A stretch of DNA of 5,858 nucleotides from contig CAXTAT010000068.1 of assembly GCA_964242415.1 (NCBI GenBank), positions 1 through 5,858 of the forward strand. The letters are read 5' to 3'. The number at the start of each line of letters is the position of its first letter. Position 1 is the first letter of the stretch. The translations under genes and the position numbers were made by a program. Shown here in pieces: positions 1-5,429 of this stretch. Below the pieces are notes generated by a model that had not been told where the DNA came from, searched no databases, and saw only the letters and a list, made by a program, of their open reading frames with translations. Source of the DNA: DASWOJ01 sp964242415. GTDB lineage: Bacteria; Pseudomonadota; Alphaproteobacteria; Acetobacterales; Acetobacteraceae.

Positions 1-2
1 GG

Positions 3-152
3 GGCAGCTACAGCGAGTACTCGTCGGACATCGACTACATCCCGGTGGACTGCGATTGGGAGGCGGCCGACCACCCCGGGCATGACGCCTTCTACGTTTG
101 GGGACCGACGCCGCCGGCCGACTTCATTACCAACCACGAACTCGGCGCATAA
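3..152 (+). CDS. VOC-family (glyoxalase / extradiol dioxygenase-like) protein, C-terminal fragment
   Basis: The reading frame is open from the left edge to a TAA at 150-152, giving the last 49 residues of a protein whose start lies outside the window. The fragment begins GSYSEYSSDIDYIP, contains DAFYVWGP and ends FITNHELGA. This pattern (an acidic residue after an aromatic/small stretch, then a Tyr-Val-Trp-Gly-Pro segment near the C-terminus) resembles the last beta-strand module of VOC-superfamily proteins annotated as extradiol dioxygenases or glyoxalases. In that family a Glu in this module is the third metal ligand; the Glu at codon 15-17 could be it. The stop lies 20 nt before the monooxygenase ATG, so the two genes are probably co-transcribed. 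A ring-cleaving dioxygenase beside a ring hydroxylase would make a coherent catabolic pair. The family call rests on a short tail and recalled similarity, so it is moderate. Confidence 0.6.
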   Translation, partial: GSYSEYSSDIDYIPVDCDWEAADHPGHDAFYVWGPTPPADFITNHELGA

Positions 153-153
153 C

Positions 154-157
154 GGAG
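154..157 (+). promoter_or_regulatory. Ribosome binding site of the monooxygenase gene
   Basis: GGAG begins just after the upstream stop codon. It is 15 nt from the ATG at 173, which is long, but only 6 nt from an in-frame TTG at 164. It therefore bears on which start codon is used: TTG at 164 would add three residues (Met-Asp-Asp) before the ATG start. Confidence 0.5.
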
Positions 158-172
158 CAGGCTTTGGACGAC

Positions 173-1789
173 ATGACCGAGGTGGACGTGCTCATCGCGG
201 GCGCGGGGCCGGTTGGCCTCTCGCTGGCGATTGAGCTGGGGCAGCGCGGCATCCGCTGCCTGGCGGTCGAGCGCAACGACCGCGTCGGCTACAGCCCGCG
301 CGCCAAGACGACGAACGTCCGCACGCGCGAGCACCTGCGGCGCTGGGGCATCGCCGACACCCTGCGCCAGGCGTCGCCGATCCCGCCGGACTACCCGCCC
401 AACGTAGTGTTCGCCACCCGCATGAACGGCCCGGCGCTCAGCCGCTTCGAGAACGCTTTCAACGGCAGCCGGGTCCGCAACGACCTGTACTCCGAAGAGG
501 CGCAGTGGGTGCCGCAGTACACGCTGGAGGAGGTGCTGCGCGCCGAGGCGGTGTCGCTGCCGGGCGTGGAGGTGGCGTTCGACACCGAACTGCGCGCCAT
601 CGAGCAGGCTGAGGATGGCGTTACGGCTGAGGTCGCGCACATGCCGTCCGGCACGGTACGGCGGGTGCGAAGCCATTACCTCGTCGGGGCCGATGGCGGG
701 CGCAGCTTCGTCCGGGGATTCCTCGGGATCGGGATGGCCGGCCAAAGCGGGGTGGCAAAGAACTACAGCATCATCTTCCGCGCCCCCGACCTTGCGGCCC
801 GGCACCCGCACGGACCCGCCATCATGTACTGGATGGTGAACGCCGACGTGCCGGGCTTGCTGGGTCCGATGGACGAGCATGGCCTGTGGTTCTTCATGGC
901 GACCAAGCTGGCCAACGACGTGGACCCGGCGACCGTCGATCCCATTGAGCTGGTCCGCCGCGGGACCGGCCTGGAAGACCTGGCCGTCGACGTGGTCCAC
1001 GCCGACCCCTGGGTGGCGCACAGCCTGATCGCCGACACCTACTCGAAGGGCCGCATCTTCCTGGCCGGCGATGCCTGCCACCTACACCCGCCGTTCGGCG
1101 GCTTTGGCATGAACATGGGCATCGGCGACGCGGTGGACCTCGGCTGGAAGCTGGCGGCGCGCCTGCAGGGCTGGGGCGGGGCGGCGCTGCTCGGCAGCTA
1201 CGAGACGGAGCGGCGGCCGGTGCATGAGCGTACAATCCGGGAGTCGGTGGTGAACTACGCGACGGTGGGCAACCAGCTTGTGCGGCCCACGCTCGAGGAG
1301 CCCGGCCCCGCAGGCGACGCGACCCGGCGCGAGGTGGGCGCGCTGATCCAGTCCTCCAAGGGGCGGGAGTTCTACACCCTCGGCCTGGTGCTCGGCGCAC
1401 GCTACGACAACTCGCCCGTCCTCGTGCCGGACGGCACCCAGCCGCCGCCGGAGCACTTCGCCGACTATGTGCCCTCGGCGTGCCCGGGTTCGCTGGCGCC
1501 CCATGCCTGGCTGGCGGATGGTTCGTCGCTGTACGATCACTTCGGCCCGGGGCTGACACTGCTGGCGACTGGCGGCAGGGGGCTTGATCGCGACGGGATC
1601 GATGCGCTGGCGCAGGACGCCGAACGCCGCGGCATTCCCTTGAAGCTGCTAGCCTTGGACGAGCCGGGCTTGCAGGGCCGCTACCAGGCCCGCTTCGCGC
1701 TGATCCGGCCGGATCAGTACGTCGCCTGGCGCGGCGACCGACTGCCGGAGCCTGGCCCCCTGCTGGAGCGCGTCACCGGACACGCCTGA
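173..1789 (+). CDS. FAD-dependent aromatic-ring monooxygenase (MhpA/TfdB-like, class A flavoprotein)
   Basis: Predicted cytoplasmic flavoprotein hydroxylase of 538 residues that would use NAD(P)H and O2 to hydroxylate a phenolic or aromatic substrate. The N-terminal Rossmann motif GAGPVG is at residues 10-15, with the ribose-binding Glu at 33 ending the second strand. The DG motif (GADGGRS) is at 172-178. The GD motif GDACH at 299-303 is followed by HPPFGGFGMNMGIGDAVDLGWKLA, the usual flavin ribityl/phosphate site. A C-terminal thioredoxin-like domain starts near residue 440 with APHAWLADG at 442-450, typical of phenol hydroxylase/TfdB/MhpA relatives. The length fits that family (about 540-600). 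ATG 173 puts the Rossmann strand at the usual distance from the N-terminus. TTG 164 is a credible alternative because a GGAG lies 6 nt before it; the open frame back to a TTG at 98 overlaps the upstream gene and is unlikely. The gene sits between a VOC-like gene and a TRAP transporter, so it is probably catabolic. The substrate is not deducible. Confidence 0.93.
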   Translation: MTEVDVLIAGAGPVGLSLAIELGQRGIRCLAVERNDRVGYSPRAKTTNVRTREHLRRWGIADTLRQASPIPPDYPPNVVFATRMNGPALSRFENAFNGSRVRNDLYSEEAQWVPQYTLEEVLRAEAVSLPGVEVAFDTELRAIEQAEDGVTAEVAHMPSGTVRRVRSHYLVGADGGRSFVRGFLGIGMAGQSGVAKNYSIIFRAPDLAARHPHGPAIMYWMVNADVPGLLGPMDEHGLWFFMATKLANDVDPATVDPIELVRRGTGLEDLAVDVVHADPWVAHSLIADTYSKGRIFLAGDACHLHPPFGGFGMNMGIGDAVDLGWKLAARLQGWGGAALLGSYETERRPVHERTIRESVVNYATVGNQLVRPTLEEPGPAGDATRREVGALIQSSKGREFYTLGLVLGARYDNSPVLVPDGTQPPPEHFADYVPSACPGSLAPHAWLADGSSLYDHFGPGLTLLATGGRGLDRDGIDALAQDAERRGIPLKLLALDEPGLQGRYQARFALIRPDQYVAWRGDRLPEPGPLLERVTGHA

Positions 1790-1808
1790 GACGGCAAGAA
1801 GACTGAAC

Positions 1809-1817
1809 AAGGGAGAG
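1809..1817 (+). promoter_or_regulatory. Strong Shine-Dalgarno sequence of dctP
   Basis: AAGGGAGAG precedes the ATG at 1822, with the GGGAG core ending 6 nt before it. It is the best ribosome binding site in the operon. That fits the need for excess periplasmic binding protein over the membrane subunits in TRAP systems. Confidence 0.75.
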
Positions 1818-1821
1818 AACC

Positions 1822-2847
1822 ATGCTCAAGGGAGCAATCCGCCTGCTCGCCGCCGCGGCGGTGGCAGTGGGATCGGCAACGCTTAGCCACGCCCAGCCAG
1901 CCGTGCCGCCAGTCACGCCGATCGAGTTGAAGGTTTCGCACTACCTGCCGCCGAATCATACGGTGCAGAAGGTGCTGGAGGACTGGGCGCAGGTGGTCGA
2001 GGCACGCTCCGGCGGGCGCCTGAAGCTGCGCATCTACCCGGCGTCGCAGTTGGGTCCGGTGCAGCGGCAACTCGACCTGGCGCGCAACGGGCAGGCCGAC
2101 ATGGCAGTCGGGCTGACTGGCGCGACGCCGGGCCGCTACCCGATGACCGAGTTGGCCAGCCTGCCGTTCGTGGAGCCGAAGGGAGCCGTGACCAGCGCCG
2201 CCATGTCCAGGCGCGTCACCGAGCTGGCGCCGAAGTACCTGGCGCCGGAGTTCGCCGGCCTGCATCTGCTGTGGGTCGGGGTCCAGCCGCTCAACACCTT
2301 CTTCACGGCCCGCAAGGAGATCGACGCGCCGGCAGACCTCAAGGGCCTCAAGATGCGCTTCCAGGGCGAGCAGCACGCGAAAGTGCTGCGGGCGCTGGGC
2401 GCGGTGCCGCTGCAGGTGCCGCCGGGGGAAATCGCGGACGGCATGTCCAAGGGCGTGATCGACGGGGCCGTGTTCAACTACGAGGCGGCCGAGAGCTTCG
2501 GCCTGGCCTCGGTCACGCAGCACGTCATGGAGCCGGCTTTCCTGACCTCGACGCTGGTGCTGGCGATGAACCAGGCGAGGTACGACTCGCTGCCGCCGGA
2601 CCTGCGCGCCGTCATCGACGAGACCACCGGCCCGGCCGAGGCGGAGGCGTTCGGCGCCCGTTGGGACCTGGCGCAGCAGCATGGGCGCGACGCGATGGTT
2701 GCCGCCAAGATCGGCATCAATACGCTCGCGCCGGCCGAGGTGGAGAAGCTTCGGACGACGCTGCAACCTGTGGTGCGCGACGACGTCGCCCTGCTGGACA
2801 AGGGCGGCAAGCCGGCGTCGCAGTTCGTCGAGGACTACACGCGATGA
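1822..2847 (+). CDS. dctP: TRAP transporter substrate-binding protein, DctP family
   Basis: Periplasmic solute-binding subunit of a tripartite ATP-independent (TRAP) transporter, 341 residues, the usual length. Residues 1-24 form a Sec signal peptide: Lys3/Arg7, a hydrophobic run rich in Ala, Leu and Val, and a Ser-His-Ala cleavage site before Gln25. The mature part starts with the typical beta-strand LKVSHYLPP. It continues with a GGRLKLRIYPASQLG block and LARNGQADMAVG, and DLKGLKMRFQG near 173-182. Arg179 of the precursor falls where DctP proteins carry the conserved Arg that salt-bridges the substrate carboxylate. GEIADGMSKGVIDGAVFN follows, as in the family. The ligand is therefore probably an organic anion. 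Next to an aromatic monooxygenase, an aromatic acid is a reasonable inference: TRAP systems for aromatic acids are known (TarPQM for p-coumarate-type compounds, FcbT for 4-chlorobenzoate). The gene starts 32 nt after the monooxygenase stop. Confidence 0.95.
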   Translation: MLKGAIRLLAAAAVAVGSATLSHAQPAVPPVTPIELKVSHYLPPNHTVQKVLEDWAQVVEARSGGRLKLRIYPASQLGPVQRQLDLARNGQADMAVGLTGATPGRYPMTELASLPFVEPKGAVTSAAMSRRVTELAPKYLAPEFAGLHLLWVGVQPLNTFFTARKEIDAPADLKGLKMRFQGEQHAKVLRALGAVPLQVPPGEIADGMSKGVIDGAVFNYEAAESFGLASVTQHVMEPAFLTSTLVLAMNQARYDSLPPDLRAVIDETTGPAEAEAFGARWDLAQQHGRDAMVAAKIGINTLAPAEVEKLRTTLQPVVRDDVALLDKGGKPASQFVEDYTR

Positions 2848-2876
2848 GCCGGACCGCTCGCTGCCCTGGCGCTTAG
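2844..2876 (+). other. 10-codon mini-ORF bridging dctP and dctQ (possible coupling element)
   Basis: An ATG at 2844 overlaps the dctP stop as ATGA (2844-2847) and opens a frame encoding MSRTARCPGA that ends with TAG at 2874-2876. One nucleotide later comes the dctQ ATG at 2878 (TAGGATG). dctQ has no well-spaced Shine-Dalgarno of its own, so ribosomes finishing dctP could translate this short frame and reinitiate at dctQ. An equally simple reading is that this was once the true dctQ start and a small indel has separated it from the rest. It may also be chance, since ATGA overlaps are easily formed. Confidence 0.35.
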
Positions 2877-2877
2877 G

Positions 2878-3357
2878 ATGCGGATCGTGTCGCGCATCGC
2901 GTCGGTGCAGCTTGCGGTTGCCATGCTGGCGCTTGTCGTCATGGGGTCGGTGACGGTGGCGGACGTGGCCCTGAAATACCTGTTCAGCCAGCCCATCGCC
3001 GGCGCCTACGACGTGGTCGAGAGCTTGCTTCCCATGGTCATCTTCAACGGACTGCCGGCGACGCTGCTGCGGCGGCAGAACATCGCCATCGACCTGGTCG
3101 ATCACCTGGCGGGTCCGCGGCGGACACGGCTGCTGATCGCCGCAGCGGACGTGGTCATGCTGTCGATGCTGGCGCTGATCACCTGGGCGATGGTCGCGCC
3201 GGCGTTGCAGGCGATGGAGTACGGCGACCGCAAGCTGGAGCTGGGGCTGCCAGTCTGGGTCATATGGGCCGGGGCGATGATCGGCATGGCCGGGTCCGTG
3301 CTGGTGGCCCTGGCCCTGGTGGTCCGGCCACCGCCGGCTGCGGGACGCCCGGGATGA
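2878..3357 (+). CDS. dctQ: TRAP transporter small membrane subunit, DctQ family
   Basis: Small integral membrane subunit of the TRAP transporter, 159 residues, which pairs with DctM in the inner membrane. Four hydrophobic segments can be seen at about residues 8-32, 46-64, 84-107 and 125-149. Between the second and third is RRQNIAID (65-72), matching the family pattern of a basic pair followed by a polar residue and Ile/Val-Asp. Segment four is preceded by LELGLPVWVIW, the typical Leu-Gly-Leu-Pro-x-Trp entry. The ATG at 2878 has only AGG directly against it. A GTG at 2887 (residue 4) would place AGGA 8 nt upstream and is a possible alternative start. Translation probably depends on coupling to dctP or the mini-ORF before it. 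The stop codon overlaps the dctM start. Confidence 0.9.
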   Translation: MRIVSRIASVQLAVAMLALVVMGSVTVADVALKYLFSQPIAGAYDVVESLLPMVIFNGLPATLLRRQNIAIDLVDHLAGPRRTRLLIAAADVVMLSMLALITWAMVAPALQAMEYGDRKLELGLPVWVIWAGAMIGMAGSVLVALALVVRPPPAAGRPG

Positions 3358-4658
3358 GTCCCGGCCTTGTCGGCCTGGCCGGCATCCTGGCGCTGTTCCT
3401 GCTGCTGCTCCTGCGCCTGCCGGTCTGGGCGGCGCTCAGCCTGGTCGGGTTTGCCGGCAACATCGCCCTGTCAGGGTGGAGCAGCGCCGTCGCAACCCTG
3501 GGCCAGGCGCCGTTCGACAGCGCGTCGCTCTACACCTTGTCCGTGGTGCCGCTGTTCATCCTGACGGGCGGGGTGGCGGCCGGCACGGGGCTGTCGGCGG
3601 ACCTGTTCCGCGCGGCCCAGGTCATGCTGTCGGGCCTGCGGGGCGGCTTGGCGGTGGCGACCATCGGTGCTTCGGCCTGCTTCGGCGCGGTGTGCGGATC
3701 GTCCATCGCGACGGCGGCGACCATGACGCCGATCTCGCTGCGGGAGATGCGCAGCGCCGGCTACGCGGACAGCCTGGCGACCGGGGCCATCGCGGCCGGC
3801 GGCACGCTGGGCATCCTGTTCCCGCCGTCGATCATCCTGGTCATCTACGGCGCCATCGCGCAGCAGTCGGTGCCGAAGCTGTTCGCCGCCGGGCTGATCC
3901 CGGGGCTGTTGCTGACGGCGCTGTACATCCTGACTGCGCTGATCGTCGCAGCCCGGCGGCCACAGGACGCCCCAGCCGCACCGAGCGCCGCCCTGCGCGA
4001 CCGCTTCGTGGCGCTGCGGGGACCCTGGCAGTTCCTGACGCTGTTCGTCGTCACCATCGGCGGCATCTACGCCGGGGTGTTCAGCCCGACCGAGGCAGCG
4101 TCCATCGGTGCGCTTGGCGCCATCCTGCTCGGCTTGGTCGGGCGGCGGCTGCGGGTGCGCGAGCTGGGCCGCACGGTTGAGGGCGCCGTGGTCACGAGCT
4201 GCATGCTGTACGTCATCATCATCGGCGCCAACCTGTTCGCCTACTTCATCGTGCAGACCCAGTTGCCGACCCTGCTGGCCGAGCAGGCGCGGGCGCTGGC
4301 GATGCCGGGTGGGCTGGTGATGGCGCTGGTGATCGTCGCCTACATCGTGATGGGCTGCTTCCTGGAGGCCATCGGCATGATCCTGATCACCGTGCCGGTG
4401 TTCCTGCCGCTGGTCGCCAGCTACGGCTACGACCCGACCTGGTTCGCCATCGTCGTCGTCATCGTCGTGGAGGTCGGGCTGATCCACCCGCCGGTCGGCA
4501 TGAACCTGTTCGTCGTCCAGGCGCAGGCGCCGGACATCCGCACCGTCACGATGTACCGTGGCATCGTGCCGTTCCTGGCCGCGCCGTTCCTGATGATCCT
4601 GTTGCTGTTCCTGTTCCCCGGCCTGGCGCTGTGGCTTCCGCGGCTATTCTACGGCTGA
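3354..4658 (+). CDS. dctM: TRAP transporter large permease subunit, DctM family
   Basis: Large membrane subunit that carries the ion-coupled (usually Na+) solute translocation path, 434 residues, matching the 425-430 norm. Family signatures appear in order: VPLFILTGG at 65-73; GAVCGSSIATAATM at 111-124, the conserved Gly-Ser-Ser loop; GGTLGILFPPSI at 149-160, the re-entrant hairpin with the double Pro; FSPTEAAS at 243-250; and GLIHPPVGMN with PPVG at 379-382. Most of the rest is hydrophobic, consistent with 11-12 membrane spans plus re-entrant loops. The start chosen is the ATG at 3354. It shares ATGA with the dctQ stop and has a weak GGGA 8 nt upstream; the frame open further upstream (from 3264) reads Gly/Arg/Pro-rich shadow sequence inside dctQ. 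The overlap implies translational coupling, which would help keep Q and M equimolar. It is the last gene of the operon before mobile-element remnants. Confidence 0.96.
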   Translation: MSPGLVGLAGILALFLLLLLRLPVWAALSLVGFAGNIALSGWSSAVATLGQAPFDSASLYTLSVVPLFILTGGVAAGTGLSADLFRAAQVMLSGLRGGLAVATIGASACFGAVCGSSIATAATMTPISLREMRSAGYADSLATGAIAAGGTLGILFPPSIILVIYGAIAQQSVPKLFAAGLIPGLLLTALYILTALIVAARRPQDAPAAPSAALRDRFVALRGPWQFLTLFVVTIGGIYAGVFSPTEAASIGALGAILLGLVGRRLRVRELGRTVEGAVVTSCMLYVIIIGANLFAYFIVQTQLPTLLAEQARALAMPGGLVMALVIVAYIVMGCFLEAIGMILITVPVFLPLVASYGYDPTWFAIVVVIVVEVGLIHPPVGMNLFVVQAQAPDIRTVTMYRGIVPFLAAPFLMILLLFLFPGLALWLPRLFYG

Positions 4659-4673
4659 GGGGCCAGAACTAAC

Positions 4674-4686
4674 AGAAGGACCTTCT
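4674..4686. repeat. 13-bp perfect palindrome (AGAAGG-A-CCTTCT)
   Basis: AGAAGG at 4674-4679 and CCTTCT at 4681-4686 are exact inverted copies around a single A, starting 15 nt after the dctM stop. As RNA only a short stem with a loop of about 5 nt could form, and no U run follows, so a terminator is doubtful. It may be a protein-binding site, or part of the sequence next to the insertion-sequence end. Confidence 0.5.
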
Positions 4687-4795
4687 AATACGCATGGCTC
4701 TTATTGGGTTCCGGGGTGGTGGGGTCGGGACCGCGGCGCGGGGCCGAGGACGGCTGGCGCACAGGTGGTATCGGGAGTGGCTGACCGGCTCGCGC

Positions 4796-4801
4796 GAGGA
4801 G
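4796..4801 (+). promoter_or_regulatory. Shine-Dalgarno sequence of the IS1595-type transposase
   Basis: GAGGAG lies 8 nt before the ATG at 4810. It supports that ATG over the in-frame GTG at 4765, whose extra 15 residues (VSGVADRLARG...) do not look like part of the transposase. Confidence 0.6.
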
Positions 4802-4809
4802 CTTGCGTC

Positions 4810-5429
4810 ATGGCTGTATCCGACCTGGTCAACCTTTCGGGTCTGATGGACGATGCCAAGTGTTTTGCCTTCGTGCGCCAGCGCCGCTGGCCGGAGGGCA
4901 TCCGGTGCCCTGCCTGCGACAACGATGCGGTGATCCGCGGCGGCCACGACGACACGCAGCCCTGCCGGCAGCGCTACCGGTGCAAGGCGTGTTCAGGGCG
5001 TTTCGATGACCTGACCGGCACGGTGCTGGCCGGGCACCACCAGCCGCTGCGGGTGTGAGTGCTGTGCCTGTATTTCATGGGCCTGAACCTGTCGAATCGG
5101 CAGATCGCCCTGGAGTTGGGCCTGGATGGTTCGGACGTGCAGGCCATGACGGAGCAACTGCGCCGCGGGCTGGTCGCCAAAACGCCGGCGGTGGCGCTGA
5201 CGGGTGAAGTCGAGCCGGATGCAAGGGCATCCAGCGGGATCGACGAAGTTTACGTCGTGGCCGGCCACAAAGGGCAGCCGAAGGAGGTGGCCAAAAGGGG
5301 CGGCTCGGACGCTGCCGCAAGCTGGCAGGCGCGCCAGGCCGCGGCACGCTGGCGAAGGACAAGCCGCCCGTCCTCGGCCTGATCCAGCGCGGCGGGCAGG
5401 TAGTGCTGCATAGGCTGGCCAACGTGCAG
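4810..5429 (+). pseudogene. IS1595-family transposase, disrupted and truncated
   Basis: DDE-type transposase of the ISXO2-like group, non-functional in this copy. The N-terminal zinc-ribbon is intact: CPAC at residues 33-36 and CKAC at 58-61, then FDDLTGTVLAGHHQPLRV. At 5056-5058 a TGA falls where relatives have Trp (TGG), followed directly in frame by VLCLYFMGLNLSNRQIALELGLDG. The start of the catalytic domain, IDEVYVVAGHKGQP, follows, with the first catalytic Asp encoded at 5242-5244. An extra 24 bp with a hairpin seems to lie just before it (5215-5238). Near 5297-5309 the frame moves by one base, consistent with a 1-nt deletion. The continuation reads KLAGAPGRGTLAKDKPP, then VLGLIQRGGQVVL and ANVQ up to about 5429. 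Full relatives are roughly 300-330 residues as I recall; here about 207 codons remain and the later catalytic residues are lost. Confidence 0.88.
5215..5238 (+). repeat. 24-bp hairpin-bearing segment inside the transposase remnant
   Basis: GGATGC (5217-5222) and GCATCC (5227-5232) form a perfect 6-bp stem with the loop AAGG. The segment encodes PDARASSG in frame between GEVE and IDEVYVV. In relatives as I remember them, an acidic strand runs straight into the catalytic IDEVYV/CDEVYV block, so these eight residues look inserted. The length, divisible by three, keeps the frame. Whether it is a real insertion or natural variation in this subgroup needs an alignment. Confidence 0.45.

Larger units (their letters stand above)
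4659..4809. other. Intergenic stretch between dctM and the broken transposase
   Basis: No gene is seen here. The stretch contains an AT-richer patch (about 4668-4710) in otherwise GC-rich DNA, a perfect palindrome, the probable left end of the insertion sequence, and the transposase ribosome binding site. No GC-rich hairpin followed by a T run is present, so a rho-independent terminator for the TRAP operon cannot be supported. Confidence 0.6.
4696..5429 (+). mobile_element. Remnant of an IS1595-family (ISXO2-like) insertion sequence
   Basis: The element is identified by its transposase remains (4810-5429). The left boundary is a guess: GGCTCTTATTGGGTTCC from 4696 resembles the kind of terminal repeat expected about 100 nt upstream of such a transposase, but the matching right-hand repeat is missing because the 3' third of the element is gone. 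No target-site duplication can be tested here. The right boundary is where transposase similarity stops and the neighbouring minus-strand element begins. Confidence 0.55.

Noticed and set aside
92..1559. Several minus-strand open frames opposite the monooxygenase
   Set aside because: They overlap a gene with full FAD-binding signatures and show only shadow composition.
1714..3105. Long minus-strand open frame (463 codons) opposite dctP/dctQ
   Set aside because: Composition is dominated by Arg, His, Gln and Asp without recognisable domains. It lies opposite clearly identified plus-strand genes, as expected from GC-rich third positions.
3264..3353. N-terminal extension of DctM from an upstream start
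   Set aside because: The extra 30 residues are Gly/Arg/Pro-rich, lie within dctQ, and do not resemble a DctM N-terminus. ATG 3354 gives the family length.
4451..4470. GTC/ATC repeat tract in dctM as a microsatellite or phase-variable site
   Set aside because: It encodes the Ile/Val run of a membrane helix (FAIVVVIVVEV). The codons are those favoured in this GC-rich gene, and the tract is imperfect.
3471..4487. Minus-strand open frame (338 codons) opposite dctM
   Set aside because: It is low-complexity Asp/Gln/His/Arg-rich sequence mirrored from the hydrophobic dctM codons (GTC/ATC/CTG). No motif or start signal supports it.
4674..4690. Palindrome after dctM as a rho-independent terminator
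   Set aside because: The realistic stem is short and partly AT, and no T run follows, so termination is not supported.
4669..4955. Minus-strand open frames opposite the transposase start
   Set aside because: They cover the insertion-sequence end and the zinc-ribbon coding region, with no recognisable protein features.
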